Notes: generated from the letters alone by a model not told the origin. Counted from the first letter of the stretch, positions 1 to 9,349 are shown. The stretch: DNA of 64,000 nt from Pseudoalteromonas apostichopi (GCF_030297135.1 NZ_AP028066.1:434001-498000); one strand, 5' to 3'. Made by a program: numbers and translations.

Positions 1-66
1 TTTAAAGATGACATTTCAGATACAGAAACCGACGTTGTTGCTGTTGCTGTTGATTTAGTTTTTTAA
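1..66 (+). CDS. C-terminal end of a likely outer-membrane beta-barrel protein (partial)
   Basis: Only the last 21 codons and the TAA stop lie in the window. The tail alternates hydrophobic and small residues (VVAVAVDLVF) and ends in phenylalanine, the usual C-terminal signature that the BAM machinery recognises in outer-membrane barrels. The next gene is a PstS-like periplasmic protein that starts 12 bases later, so the two are probably one transcript. A phosphate- or oxyanion-related porin would fit, but this is inference from so short a piece. Confidence 0.5.
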   Translation, partial: FKDDISDTETDVVAVAVDLVF

Positions 67-78
67 TTGGAGTTCATG

Positions 79-486
79 ATGAAAAAATTATTAATCGCTA
101 CAGCGGTCACCTTATGTTCGCACGCAGCTTTTGCTGACGTTGCTGTAATTGTGAACCCTGCAAATGGCAATGCTATTGATGAAGGTACAATCAAAAAGAT
201 TTACCTCGGTAAAGCAAAATCGTTTGATGATGGCACGAAAGTAAACCCGGTAAACCAAGACGGCAACAGCGTAAGCGATGAGTTTAACGATAAGGTGGTT
301 GGCAAGTCGAGCAGCCAGCTAAACGCTTATTGGTCAAAACTGGTATTTACAGGCAAAGGCACTCCACCTGAAAAACTTGGCAACGATCAAGCTGTTATTG
401 ACTTTGTTGCTACCAACAGCGACGCCATTGGTTATATTGATGCTGCAAAAGTCACAGACAAAGTAAAAGTGGTTGGTACTTTTTAA
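79..486 (+). CDS. Small PstS-like periplasmic substrate-binding protein
   Basis: This protein of about 135 residues has a signal peptide (MKKLLIATAVTLCSHAAFA, cleavage before DVAVIV) and so should be periplasmic. The body resembles the half-size phosphate-ABC-transporter substrate-binding proteins common in Alteromonadales: an early segment IKKIYLGKAKSFDDG, then QLNAYWSKLVFTGKG and IGYIDAAKV. It is about half the length of true PstS and has no permease genes beside it, so uptake itself is unproven. Tandem ATGs stand at 76 and 79; the second has the better spacing (six bases) from TTGGAG at 67-72. A terminator follows closely. Confidence 0.75.
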   Translation: MKKLLIATAVTLCSHAAFADVAVIVNPANGNAIDEGTIKKIYLGKAKSFDDGTKVNPVNQDGNSVSDEFNDKVVGKSSSQLNAYWSKLVFTGKGTPPEKLGNDQAVIDFVATNSDAIGYIDAAKVTDKVKVVGTF

Positions 487-504
487 GTACCAACTCCTGA
501 TAAT

Positions 505-532
505 AAAAAACCAGGCATTGCCTGGTTTTTTA
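505..532. terminator. Bidirectional rho-independent terminator
   Basis: A CCAGGC/GCCTGG stem with a 3-base loop is flanked by an A run on the left and a T run on the right. It sits between the converging PstS-like gene and chemoreceptor gene and can serve both. Confidence 0.9.
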
Positions 533-542
533 TTCGCTTAAA

Positions 543-2168
543 TTACTCAACTTTAAATTTTGCAGTGGCGTCGAGTAGTGAATCAGATAAGTAATGAAGA
601 TTCTTCGCGACATCACGTACCGCCGACAATGAGTCCATCGTTTCTTCAAATGACATATGCATGTTCGACACATTTTCGACTACCATGCTCGCAACCGATG
701 TTTGCTCTTCAGTTGCTGCTGCAATTTGTGAGTTCATACCGTTAATTTCTAAGATCTGTTCAGAAATCTTATCAATAGACTGCCCAGTACTTTCAGCAGC
801 CTCTGCATTATTTGTAGCCATGTCTCGTGCTGAATTCATCGCATTTACAGCATCACTTGCCGCAGTTGTTAAGGTAGAAAGTAGCTCTCTGATCTCGTTT
901 GTTGAATGCGATGTTCTAGAAGCCAGTTCACGCACTTCATCTGCAACAACCGCAAAGCCCCGTCCTTGTTCACCTGCACGCGCGGCTTCAATAGCCGCGT
1001 TTAGCGCTAGTAAATTAGTTTGTTCGGCAATTGAGGTGATCACATTTAAGATTTGCGTCACATTTTTGGTGTCATTAGCTAGTTGATTAATCGTTGATGA
1101 AGCTTGATTTATTTCTTCACTCAATGTGCGAGATTCGGTTACAGAGCGCTGTATTTGCGTTTTACTCTGCTCAACCTCTCGCTCGGCTGTTTGCGCAGCT
1201 TGTGATGCGTTTGCCGCCGAATGAGAGATATCAGCAACACTTTGACGCATTTCTTCCATCGACTGCTTAACAATATCAGCATCTGATGTTTGTTTAGTTG
1301 TCGCGCGTTCAGCTCGCTCCATACCTTGCACTAGTCGCGTTGAGTTCTCCATTAATGGTTCACAAACCGCTATTACTTCAAGTACCGCAGCTTTTAACAA
1401 TTGAATAAACGCGTTGAAGTTAATCGATACCTGACCAATCTCATCTTTTGCATGTACTTCAAGTTGCGTGCTTAACGACCCTTTACCATCTGCTAATAGA
1501 CGTAAGTTGTTTGCTGCAGCACTTGCTGATGAGCCAATTCCACGAGCAATCCAAATAGAGGTAACAATTAGTAAGATCAGCGATACAACAGACACTACAA
1601 GCATTAAATTAAGTGCGTTATCTGAACGTGCTTTAGTTGCTTGAACCAGTTCAAAAAAACGATCATCTGCGCGAGTTTGTGCTTGTTTAAAGCCAGCTAG
1701 TACAGCATCATATTGCTGTGTTTTTTGCTGTGCTTGCTGCTGAATTTTACTGAAATCGGCAGTACCATCGATCATTGAGGTTGCAATGCTCGACGAAGTT
1801 TGTGCGTAAAGCTCTAATTGTTTTTTGGTATCGGCATGCACATAGCTGTCGTTAATGCTGATGATATTTTGTAGATTTTCATTAATCGTTTTATACGTTT
1901 GCGCAGCACTATCAACTAAGTCTGATTCACCAAACGTGACCGCTTGAGTGTATAACTCATCTAGTTTTTCAAGTAGCGCAACGTTTGCAGATGTAAGTTT
2001 AACTACCTGATATGACGATTTCTCTAGCTCGTCGAGCGAGATTTTGTTGTCATTCATCGCTATAAAATTAGTTACTACTATGATCACGAATGCCGTTATA
2101 GCAATGCATGTTATGGCGTGTATTTTTTTTGTAATGCTCAAGTTATTGAAAGAAATACCTGCAGACAT
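543..2168 (-). CDS. Methyl-accepting chemotaxis protein
   Basis: This membrane chemoreceptor passes a ligand signal to CheA/CheW. It has an N-terminal membrane helix (about residues 15-35), a helical periplasmic sensor of about 150 residues, a second membrane helix (about 185-207), a HAMP segment and a long methylation/signalling coiled coil. The tip carries the conserved hairpin NLLALNAAIEAARAGEQGRGF and VADEVRELA. The ligand is unknown. A longer reading frame opens at 2189, but the ATG at 2168 has a strong ribosome site (AGAGGTGG, five bases away), while 2189 has almost none. I therefore use 2168, giving 541 residues. It converges with the PstS-like gene. Confidence 0.93.
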   Translation of the reverse strand: MSAGISFNNLSITKKIHAITCIAITAFVIIVVTNFIAMNDNKISLDELEKSSYQVVKLTSANVALLEKLDELYTQAVTFGESDLVDSAAQTYKTINENLQNIISINDSYVHADTKKQLELYAQTSSSIATSMIDGTADFSKIQQQAQQKTQQYDAVLAGFKQAQTRADDRFFELVQATKARSDNALNLMLVVSVVSLILLIVTSIWIARGIGSSASAAANNLRLLADGKGSLSTQLEVHAKDEIGQVSINFNAFIQLLKAAVLEVIAVCEPLMENSTRLVQGMERAERATTKQTSDADIVKQSMEEMRQSVADISHSAANASQAAQTAEREVEQSKTQIQRSVTESRTLSEEINQASSTINQLANDTKNVTQILNVITSIAEQTNLLALNAAIEAARAGEQGRGFAVVADEVRELASRTSHSTNEIRELLSTLTTAASDAVNAMNSARDMATNNAEAAESTGQSIDKISEQILEINGMNSQIAAATEEQTSVASMVVENVSNMHMSFEETMDSLSAVRDVAKNLHYLSDSLLDATAKFKVE

Positions 2169-2272
2169 TGAATCCACCTCTACTGTCATATTACTTAGTA
2201 TTATCGCCCGATTTCCCTAAAGTATTAACTATATTTATATATTTTCAGGTTTTTTTTATATTTGTTTCATTT

Positions 2273-2525
2273 GTAGGAGGTCTTGTAGGAGGTACTTCAG
2301 TGCCGAACCAAAAATAAATAAGAGCTTTAAGCCTTCAGCTCTTAGACGCGCGAAACAAGTTTCACGCCTACGAATGAAACATAGGTGCTAGGTTTTGGGC
2401 GCTAGGTTCTAGGCGCTGGGACGCGATGTGAAATCGCTACTACCTCGCATCTCTTATCTAGCAACTTTCCCCTTTACTCTTTCCCCTCGTAACTTAAGAC
2501 ACTTCCCGGCTAAAGCCAGTCCTAC
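2273..2525. repeat. REP island 1 (four REP hairpins plus linker tracts)
   Basis: This fills most of the 2169-2673 gap. I see REP-type hairpins with the GTAG head at 2285-2308 (+, GTAGGAGG...CCGAAC), 2345-2371 (-, GACGCGCGAAAC...GCCTAC), 2420-2443 (-, GACGCGATG...TACTAC) and 2503-2525 (-, TTCCCGGC...GTCCTAC). A truncated GTAGGAGG copy lies at 2273-2280. Between them are a TAGG-rich tract (about 2386-2419) and a CTCGTAACTTTCCCC-type tract (about 2443-2496), both of which recur in the other islands. The stretch 2428-2643 is open in one frame, but it is repeat and not a gene. Confidence 0.85.
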
Positions 2526-2580
2526 GAACTTCATTTTCGTAACTTTCTTCTTTTTAATAGCGTTCTTTGGGGCTGATCTG

Positions 2581-2586
2581 TATAAT
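2581..2586 (+). promoter_or_regulatory. Candidate -10 box for the ybiT-like gene
   Basis: A perfect TATAAT with TG immediately before it lies about 90 bases upstream of the TTG start and just after REP island 1. I see no convincing -35 box at 16-18 bases. Confidence 0.4.
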
Positions 2587-2673
2587 CCGCGGCCTATTAT
2601 TTACCCTATTGCTTGTTTATTTTCGCAGTTGCTGCGCCCATAACCCTGTCAGTATTTTTCTAGGAACAATTCG

Positions 2674-4272
2674 TTGATTTCAACCGCAAATATCACCATG
2701 CAATTTGGTGCAGAGCCCCTTTTTGAGAACATTTCAGCTAAGTTTGGTAACGGTAATCGCTACGGTTTAATTGGCGCAAATGGCTGCGGCAAATCAACCT
2801 TTATGAAAATTTTAAGCGGTGCGCTTGTTCCAACCTCTGGCAATGTGTCAATTGCTCCGGGTTTAAAGCTAGGTACGCTAAGTCAAGACCAGTTTGCGTT
2901 TGAGCAATACACAGTGGTTGATGCAGTGATCATGGGTGATGCAGAACTTTGGAAAGTTAAACAAGAACGCGACCGTATCTATTCACTACCAGAAATGAGT
3001 GAAGAAGACGGTATGAAAGTAGCTGAGCTTGAAAGCATTTTTGCTGAAATGGATGGCTACACAGCAGAAAGCCGTGCAGAAGAAATTTTGCTCCAAGCGG
3101 GCATAGAACAAGAGTTTCATTATGGTTTAATGGCAAACGTTGCGCCGGGTTGGAAACTACGTGTGTTATTAGCACAGGCACTGTTTGCAAACCCTGATAT
3201 TTTGCTACTTGATGAACCAACCAATAACCTCGACATTCATACCATTACTTGGCTAGCTAACGAGCTTAACCAGCGTAAGTGTACGATGATTATCATCTCG
3301 CACGACCGTCACTTCTTAAACTCGGTATGTACTCACATGGCCGATATCGACTACGGTGAGCTTAGAATTTACCCTGGTAACTACGAAAAGTGGATCGAAG
3401 CTTCAAGCTTGCAGCGTGAACAACTCCTTGCTGAAAACGCAAAGAAGAGCGCTGAAATAGACGAACTACAAGAGTTCGTAAACCGCTTTGGTGCTAATGC
3501 ATCAAAAGCAAAACTAGCTAGCTCTCGTGCTAAGCGCATGGATAAAATTAAACTTGATGAAGTAAAAGCATCAAGTCGTATTAGTCCATCACTACGTTTT
3601 GATGAAGGCAAAAAGATGTATCGCCAAGCGTTAGAGCTAACTAAATTAGGTCATGGCTTTGATGGTGAAACCCTGTTCAGTGGTGGTGAGTTATTACTTG
3701 AAGCTGGCGCTAAGCTTGCGGTTATTGGTGAAAACGGTGTTGGTAAAACCACCCTACTTCGTTGCCTAGTGAATGAATTACAAAGCAACGAAGGCATAGT
3801 TAAGTGGTCTGAAAATGCCAGCATTGGTTATTGTCCGCAAGACAGCAGCAAAGACTTTGATAACGACTTAACCCTATTCGATTGGATGTCGCAGTGGCGC
3901 ACAGCTAAGCACAACGATTTAATGGTACGCGCTATGTTAGGCCGTTTACTATTTACCGCAGATGACGCCAACAAAAAAGCGCGTAACTGCTCGGGTGGTG
4001 AAAAGAACCGTCTATTGTTTGGTAAGTTAATGATGCAAGACATCAATGTGCTAATTATGGACGAGCCAACCAACCACATGGATATGGAAGCAATAGAAGC
4101 ACTCAATAACGCATTAAAAGATTACCAAGGCACGCTGATTTTTGTGAGCCACGACCGTGAGTTTGTATCTTCATTAGCGACTCGTATCATCGATATTAAA
4201 GACCAACAACTTATCGATTTTCAGGGCACGTTTGACGAATATATGGACCATGTTGCGCAACAAGCGCAATAA
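2674..4272 (+). CDS. ybiT: ABC-F family ATPase, YbiT-like
   Basis: This soluble protein of 532 residues has two ABC cassettes and no membrane domain. ABC-F proteins act on the ribosome; the exact role of YbiT is not settled. Cassette 1 has Walker A GANGCGKST and Walker B ILLLDEPTNNLD with a degenerate signature (APGWKLR), typical of YbiT. A linker helix of about 70 residues rich in Lys/Ala follows. Cassette 2 has GENGVGKTT, signature CSGGEK, and VLIMDEPTNHMDM. Length and order match E. coli YbiT (about 530 residues). The start is TTG, supported by TAGGAAC at 2661-2667. A terminator follows at 4284. Confidence 0.93.
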   Translation: MISTANITMQFGAEPLFENISAKFGNGNRYGLIGANGCGKSTFMKILSGALVPTSGNVSIAPGLKLGTLSQDQFAFEQYTVVDAVIMGDAELWKVKQERDRIYSLPEMSEEDGMKVAELESIFAEMDGYTAESRAEEILLQAGIEQEFHYGLMANVAPGWKLRVLLAQALFANPDILLLDEPTNNLDIHTITWLANELNQRKCTMIIISHDRHFLNSVCTHMADIDYGELRIYPGNYEKWIEASSLQREQLLAENAKKSAEIDELQEFVNRFGANASKAKLASSRAKRMDKIKLDEVKASSRISPSLRFDEGKKMYRQALELTKLGHGFDGETLFSGGELLLEAGAKLAVIGENGVGKTTLLRCLVNELQSNEGIVKWSENASIGYCPQDSSKDFDNDLTLFDWMSQWRTAKHNDLMVRAMLGRLLFTADDANKKARNCSGGEKNRLLFGKLMMQDINVLIMDEPTNHMDMEAIEALNNALKDYQGTLIFVSHDREFVSSLATRIIDIKDQQLIDFQGTFDEYMDHVAQQAQ

Positions 4273-4283
4273 CCCCTTCTTCG

Positions 4284-4315
4284 AAAAGGTGAGCAAGTTA
4301 GCTCACCTTTTTTGT
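4284..4315 (+). terminator. Rho-independent terminator after ybiT-like gene
   Basis: AAAAGGTGAGC pairs with GCTCACCTTTT around a 6-base loop, followed by more T. It ends the ABC-F transcript. Confidence 0.9.
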
Positions 4316-4410
4316 TTACGTTCAGTTACATATTCACTTTACTGAATTACCCATTTTAGGTAACTTAAATTTCTTTGACTTCAATAGAACAATAAATTTA
4401 AGGGACCTAA

Positions 4411-6336
4411 ATGAAAAAGCTCCTCAGCGTATCGGCACTGACTCTGGCTCTAACAGCCTGTGGTGGCGGTTCATCAACAGATAAAACGCCTGATGTAAAA
4501 GTAGAGCAAAATACTGCACCGACGCTTTCTGGCTCGCTCACTCTCTCTACTAAAGCACTTGAATCAGCTAATTTAGTTGTTGATTTAAAAGATGAGCAAA
4601 ACGACAGTGTTACTACAACGATTATTGATAAGCCAGAGTGGCTAAATGTAACCACCAGCAGTAATCAAGTAACTTTTAGTGCACAGCCAAGCCTATTCGA
4701 AGTAGCTAGCCATGCTTTTACTGTGGAAGTCTCTGATGGTAAAGCAAGTAACCAATATACCCTAACCGTTAATGTTGCCGAAAACCGTGCAGCATGGCAA
4801 CCGATTGAGCTTAGCAATAGCGAAGTGATGGGTAATTGGCAATCAAGCGATGGTAGCGTAAAGCTGGCATTTGCTACTGAAGATGCCGGGGTGATTGCTC
4901 AAAACGGTGGGTTAAGTCGTTTTGAATGGTCAAATCCTGATGTGATTGCGTTAAATACCCAAGCGATTGATTGCTTGCATGAGTGTAATCAACAAGCTCT
5001 TCTTGAAATGGAAGTGTTGGCTAAGCGCGATGATGCTATTCGTGTTGAGCTTTTTAATGTTTCAACCGATAAAGGCGAAGTAGTTACCCTTTATAAATCC
5101 AATACAGAGCTTAGCTCTGCGTATTATGCTGATATGGATCACACTACTTTTCACACGGTGAATCATTTAAATACCGAAGGTGAAGAGAGCTATTTTGAAG
5201 TATCGATAGCAAGCTATATTCCGACGGCTTCAGGCAGTACCACATCATTCCCTTATGCAGAGTTTTCGGCGACCTTACAAGGTAAAACGTTAACGATTAA
5301 TGGCGACAAATTTCTTACGAACACCTATGCAAATCAGCTAAATAAAGAAGGCTACGAGGTGAATGTAGAGTTTGACCTTAACCTCGTTAATGCCGAAGTT
5401 GTTGCGCAATTCGATGATTTTGCGGTGCTAAAACTACAACATGTTCTTAGCTATCATGATGAAGCTGACGCTGCGAATATTGTTGAGTCAGAAGAGCTAA
5501 CTGAAGCTATGAAGGTGCAAACATCGGTTGTTGCATTACAAAAACTGACACCTATTGCGGTTCCTGATCTTAAAGTGGGTAAAACATATACTGGTCGCTT
5601 AAATAATAAAAATTCAGATACAGGCGAAGGGTTAACGATTCGTTATTTACCAACATTTTTCACCATCACAGCAGCCAACACTGCAACGGTAACATTCAAT
5701 ACGCCAAGAAGTACTGACTCGTTCAAGTGGCATTACAACTTAGACAATAATGGCGAAACCGTTAAGGTAACCGGCAATGGCCTAGATACCAGCTTACAAT
5801 TTTTCACTCTGCCTGATGGTAAAACACTCATGGTGCGCGAGCGAAATAAAGAAGAGCGTCAGGCTCGCTTAGGGTATGAATTCATGGAAGTGATTGATGA
5901 TTCAACCATCACTCTTGATGACTATAAGCACCTATTTAGCTACTTACGTCAAGGCTACACCAGCGGCAACCTGAAAACATACTGGTTTATAAATGATGAT
6001 GGTAAAGGCAGCTTTTATTATGCTGATCAATATGGCCTTGAAAACAGAGCTAACTTTACGCCAAATACCTATTGGCAATTTGAAGCTGATAACAGTATTA
6101 GTTTTGCAATGATGTCTCAGTGCCCAAGTGCAGTTGATTACTCTAGCTGTAAGGATGATGTGTTAGGCGATGATGAAAATTTATATGCTTCTTTAATTAA
6201 TTTTAAAATTATTCATAAAGATGCAGATAAATTCATTTTCGACCGCCTGTTTTGGCAACGTATCTATAACTACAGCGATAAAGAAGTTGAAGAAAACATA
6301 TACCAAAACAGTTATTGGTTAGGTATTGAGAAGTAA
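4411..6336 (+). CDS. Large putative outer-membrane or periplasmic lipoprotein
   Basis: A protein of 641 residues of unknown function. The N-terminus is a lipoprotein signal peptide with lipobox LTAC and the tail GGGSS, so Cys17 is the likely lipidated residue. Residues of about 35-125 look like a cadherin/Ig-like domain (NTAPTLSGSLTLS..., ending VSDGKASNQYTLTVNV), often found in surface proteins. The rest is rich in beta-strand patterns and aromatic residues, with no motif I recognise. AAGGGA precedes the ATG. It stands alone, with a terminator before it and a REP island after it. Confidence 0.8.
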   Translation: MKKLLSVSALTLALTACGGGSSTDKTPDVKVEQNTAPTLSGSLTLSTKALESANLVVDLKDEQNDSVTTTIIDKPEWLNVTTSSNQVTFSAQPSLFEVASHAFTVEVSDGKASNQYTLTVNVAENRAAWQPIELSNSEVMGNWQSSDGSVKLAFATEDAGVIAQNGGLSRFEWSNPDVIALNTQAIDCLHECNQQALLEMEVLAKRDDAIRVELFNVSTDKGEVVTLYKSNTELSSAYYADMDHTTFHTVNHLNTEGEESYFEVSIASYIPTASGSTTSFPYAEFSATLQGKTLTINGDKFLTNTYANQLNKEGYEVNVEFDLNLVNAEVVAQFDDFAVLKLQHVLSYHDEADAANIVESEELTEAMKVQTSVVALQKLTPIAVPDLKVGKTYTGRLNNKNSDTGEGLTIRYLPTFFTITAANTATVTFNTPRSTDSFKWHYNLDNNGETVKVTGNGLDTSLQFFTLPDGKTLMVRERNKEERQARLGYEFMEVIDDSTITLDDYKHLFSYLRQGYTSGNLKTYWFINDDGKGSFYYADQYGLENRANFTPNTYWQFEADNSISFAMMSQCPSAVDYSSCKDDVLGDDENLYASLINFKIIHKDADKFIFDRLFWQRIYNYSDKEVEENIYQNSYWLGIEK

Positions 6337-6343
6337 AAGCGCT

Positions 6344-6590
6344 TTCAGCTATCAGCCTTCAGTCAGACGCGCGAAACAAGTTTCACGCCTACATGTAGCA
6401 GCGGGTTTATCCCGCGTCCTTGGCGCTAGGCTTTAGGTTCTAGGCGCTAGGGCGCGATGTAAAATCGCTGCTACTTGTTCGGCGTTAAAACGCCTCCTAC
6501 ATCTCGCAACTTTCCCCTCGCATCTCGCATTTCGTAACTTTACTCTTTCCCCTCGTAACTTTCCCCTTTCCCCTTGTAACTCGCTAACTT
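6344..6590. repeat. REP island 2 (four REP hairpins plus linkers)
   Basis: REP hairpins lie at 6366-6392 (-), 6395-6418 (+, GTAGCAGCGGG...CCCGCGTC), 6451-6474 (-, GGCGCGATG...GCTGCTAC) and 6477-6500 (-, GTTCGGCG...CCTCCTAC). The first two are head to head with a 2-base gap, the arrangement of a REPIN/BIME. Linkers are a TCAGC tract (6344-6365), a TAGG tract (6422-6450) and a long CTCGTAACTTTCCCC tract (6501-6590). No gene is present in the 316-base gap. Confidence 0.85.
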
Positions 6591-6597
6591 CTTTAAA

Positions 6598-6632
6598 TAA
6601 AAAAGGCCACACAGTTCAGCTGTGTGGCCTTT
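6598..6632 (-). terminator. Rho-independent terminator of katG
   Basis: GGCCACACAG pairs with CTGTGTGGCC around TTCAG. The T run is on the minus strand, just downstream of katG. Confidence 0.9.
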
Positions 6633-6652
6633 GTACTTAACGGAATTTTAAG

Positions 6653-8830
6653 TTAAATATCGAAACGGTCGGCGTTCATTACTTTCACCCATGCGTCGAC
6701 AAAGTCTTTTACAAAACGTTCGTTGTTATCGTCTTGTGCATAAAACTCTGCGTATGAGCGAAGGATTGAGTTTGATCCAAATACTAAATCAACGCGCGTT
6801 GCTGTCCACTTAGTTACACCAGTACTGCGCTCAATGATGTCGTAATAGCCTTTCGCTATTGGCTTCCAAGTATAAGCCATGTCGGTTAGGTTCACGAAAA
6901 AGTCGGTACTTAATGTGCCTACGTTATCTGTAAATACACCGTGTAAAGTACCATTATGATTAGTACCTAGAACACGCATGCCACCGACAAGAGCGGTCAT
7001 TTCTGGTGCTGTTAAGCCCATTAATTGCGAACGCTCTAACATTAGCTCCTCTGCTGATACTGTGTACTCTTCTTTGAGCCAGTTACGGAAACCATCATGA
7101 ATTGGCTCAAGTACGTCAAACGAGTCAGCATCTGTCATTTCGTCTGTGGCATCACCACGACCAGGCGCAAATGGGACTGTTATATCAACGCCCGCGGCTT
7201 TCGCGGCTTGTTCAACAGCAGCTGACCCACCAAGTACAATTAAATCAGCTAGGCTTACTGGTTTACTTAAACCCGCTTGTACTGACTCAAGTGCGCTTAA
7301 TACTTTAGCTAAACGCTTTGGTTCATTGCCCTGCCAATCTTTTTGCGGCGCGAGGCGAATACGTGCACCGTTTGCACCACCGCGATGGTCTGAGCCACGA
7401 TAAGTACGGGCGCTATCCCATGCTGTTGCAATTAATTCTGCTTGGCTTACACCACAGTTAAGTAGCTTAGTTTTAAGTTCACTAATTTCGCTGTCTGATA
7501 AGGTGTAATCTACCGCTGGGATCGGATCTTGCCAGATCAGATCTTCGCTTGGTACATCAGCACCTAAATAACGTGATTTTGGACCTAAGTCACGGTGCGT
7601 TAGTTTAAACCAAGCACGAGCAAACACATCACTAAAGTATTCAAAATCATCGTTAAAACGCTCAATGATCTTACGATAAGTTGGGTCCATCTTCATCGCC
7701 ATATCGGCGTCGGTCATAATAGGATTTAGACGAATTGATGGATCTTCAACATCAACTGGTTTGTCTTCTTCTTTAATATCAATTGGCTCCCACTGCCACG
7801 CACCCGCAGGGCTTTTCTTAAGCTCCCAGTCGTAGTTAAGCAGCAAGTAGCAATAACCGTTATCCCATTTTGTTGGGTGAGTTGTCCACGCACCTTCAAT
7901 ACCTGAGGTCATGGTGTCGCGACCAATACCACGTGAATTATGGTTGTTCCAACCTAAACCCTGCTCAAACACATCGGCCGCTTCTGGTTCTGGACCAACG
8001 TTTTCTTCGCTACCATTACCATGGGTTTTACCCACAGTGTGACCGCCAACTGTCAGCGCAGCTGTTTCTTCGTCATCCATTGCCATGCGGGCAAATGTTT
8101 CGCGAACTTGCTCAGCAGTTTTAAGCGGGTCTGGATTACCATTCACCCCTTCAGGATTAACATAAATTAAGCCCATTTGTACCGCTGCCAATGGATTTTC
8201 CATGGTATCTGGCTTGGCTACATTTGAATAACGCCCATCACTTGGTGCTAACCACTCTTTTTCAGCGCCCCAGTAAACATCTTTTTCTGGGTGCCAAATA
8301 TCTTCGCGGCCACCTGCAAAACCGAAGGTTTTTAAACCCATTGATTCGTAAGCCATATTACCAGCTAAGATAATTAAGTCGGCCCAAGAAAGCTTGTTAC
8401 CGTATTTCTTTTTAATTGGCCAAAGTAATCGTCGAGCTTTATCTAGGTTAGCGTTGTCTGGCCATGAGTTTAACGGTGCAAACCGTTGGTTACCTGTACC
8501 ACCGCCACCACGGCCATCTTCTAAACGATATGAACCTGCTGAGTGCCACGCCATTCGGATCATCAAACCACCGTAATGACCCCAATCGGCTGGCCACCAT
8601 TCTTGGCTTTCGGTCATTAGGTTTTTTAAATCGGTTTTAACGGCTTCAAGGTCTAGTGATTTGAATGCTTCTGCGTAATTAAAGTCTTTGCCGTAAGGGT
8701 TCGTTTTGCTGTCGTGTTGATGAAGAATGTCGAAATTAAGTGCGTTTGGCCACCAGTCAGTGTTCGATTGAGCTGTGACAGTATTACTACCATGCATTAC
8801 CGGGCACCCGCCCGTTTTTCCATTACTCAT
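6653..8830 (-). CDS. katG: Catalase-peroxidase KatG
   Basis: This bifunctional haem enzyme removes hydrogen peroxide by catalase and peroxidase reactions. At 725 residues it is full length, with the usual two tandem domains. The distal side shows Arg92, Trp95 and His96 (RMAWHSAGSYR), the proximal haem ligand lies in GGHTVGKTHG, and the tyrosine of the Met-Tyr-Trp adduct is probably that of MGLIYVNPEG. There is no signal peptide, so it should be cytoplasmic. TTAGGAG precedes the ATG. OxyR control is usual for the family; the upstream inverted repeats noted separately do not clearly match an OxyR site. Confidence 0.97.
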   Translation of the reverse strand: MSNGKTGGCPVMHGSNTVTAQSNTDWWPNALNFDILHQHDSKTNPYGKDFNYAEAFKSLDLEAVKTDLKNLMTESQEWWPADWGHYGGLMIRMAWHSAGSYRLEDGRGGGGTGNQRFAPLNSWPDNANLDKARRLLWPIKKKYGNKLSWADLIILAGNMAYESMGLKTFGFAGGREDIWHPEKDVYWGAEKEWLAPSDGRYSNVAKPDTMENPLAAVQMGLIYVNPEGVNGNPDPLKTAEQVRETFARMAMDDEETAALTVGGHTVGKTHGNGSEENVGPEPEAADVFEQGLGWNNHNSRGIGRDTMTSGIEGAWTTHPTKWDNGYCYLLLNYDWELKKSPAGAWQWEPIDIKEEDKPVDVEDPSIRLNPIMTDADMAMKMDPTYRKIIERFNDDFEYFSDVFARAWFKLTHRDLGPKSRYLGADVPSEDLIWQDPIPAVDYTLSDSEISELKTKLLNCGVSQAELIATAWDSARTYRGSDHRGGANGARIRLAPQKDWQGNEPKRLAKVLSALESVQAGLSKPVSLADLIVLGGSAAVEQAAKAAGVDITVPFAPGRGDATDEMTDADSFDVLEPIHDGFRNWLKEEYTVSAEELMLERSQLMGLTAPEMTALVGGMRVLGTNHNGTLHGVFTDNVGTLSTDFFVNLTDMAYTWKPIAKGYYDIIERSTGVTKWTATRVDLVFGSNSILRSYAEFYAQDDNNERFVKDFVDAWVKVMNADRFDI

Positions 8831-8882
8831 TGCGTGCTCCTAAAAAGCTAAAATATGACGAAACGCTAGAAATTACTTTTAT

Positions 8883-8926
8883 CTCTTTCGTCATAAAGAG
8901 AGATTTTCTACTAGTTATGAATAACT
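8883..8926. promoter_or_regulatory. Two inverted repeats upstream of katG
   Basis: CTCTTT-CGTCAT-AAAGAG (8883-8900) and AGTTAT-GA-ATAACT (8913-8926) lie 50-100 bases before the katG start. They could be operator sites for a peroxide regulator. Neither is a clear ATAG-N7-CTAT OxyR motif. Confidence 0.3.
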
Positions 8927-9091
8927 AATAGCGAATAAGTTCCTGTTGTTTGAAACTATAGGAGTTGTATTTAAATAAAGCTAGACGCAAAAGATGGTTT
9001 TAAATCGATTGCACCGATAGGAAAATTTGATTTGATTCATTTTATTAAAGCGTCCATTTTATAAGGGTATTTTTTACAGCGAGTAGCCCTT

Positions 9092-9349
9092 ATGAAAACA
9101 ATTAATCCTGAAGTTGCTAGACAGATAAGTATTAACTTTTTTATCGCCCATTTACCTATTTTGATGTTATCGGGATTTGTGGTGGCGTCGCTTGTGGGGC
9201 TAATTTTCAGAAGCTCTGCATTGTTTTGGATAGCACTATTAATTACGCCTTTCAGCATTAATTATTTATATTCTAAAAAGCGTATTAAGCAATTTTGTAA
9301 AGACAACAAATGCACTGATATTTCTTGTCTTGCTAAGCAAACTGATTAA
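9092..9349 (+). CDS. Small two-helix membrane protein
   Basis: An 85-residue protein with two predicted membrane helices (about residues 16-36 and 42-60), a basic loop (SKKRIKQ) and a cysteine-bearing tail (CKDNKCTDISCLAK). No family is recognised. The ATG is preceded only by a weak GAG at proper distance. An inverted repeat, ATAAGGG (9061-9067) with CCCTTAT (9087-9093), places the start codon at the edge of a possible mRNA hairpin. It lies between katG (divergent) and the histidine kinase (convergent), with no clear operon partner. Confidence 0.6.
   Translation: MKTINPEVARQISINFFIAHLPILMLSGFVVASLVGLIFRSSALFWIALLITPFSINYLYSKKRIKQFCKDNKCTDISCLAKQTD

Noticed and set aside
661..1086. Plus-strand ORF of 141 codons inside the chemoreceptor gene
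   Set aside because: It is a shadow; the chemoreceptor reading is clear.
2428..2643. ORF of 71 codons before ybiT-like gene
   Set aside because: It is made of REP and linker sequence and has no ribosome site.
8883..8926. OxyR site before katG
   Set aside because: The inverted repeats do not match ATAG-N7-CTAT spacing well enough to name it.
9037..9258. Antisense ORF over the small membrane protein
   Set aside because: It has no ribosome site and the plus-strand reading shows helices typical of a membrane protein.
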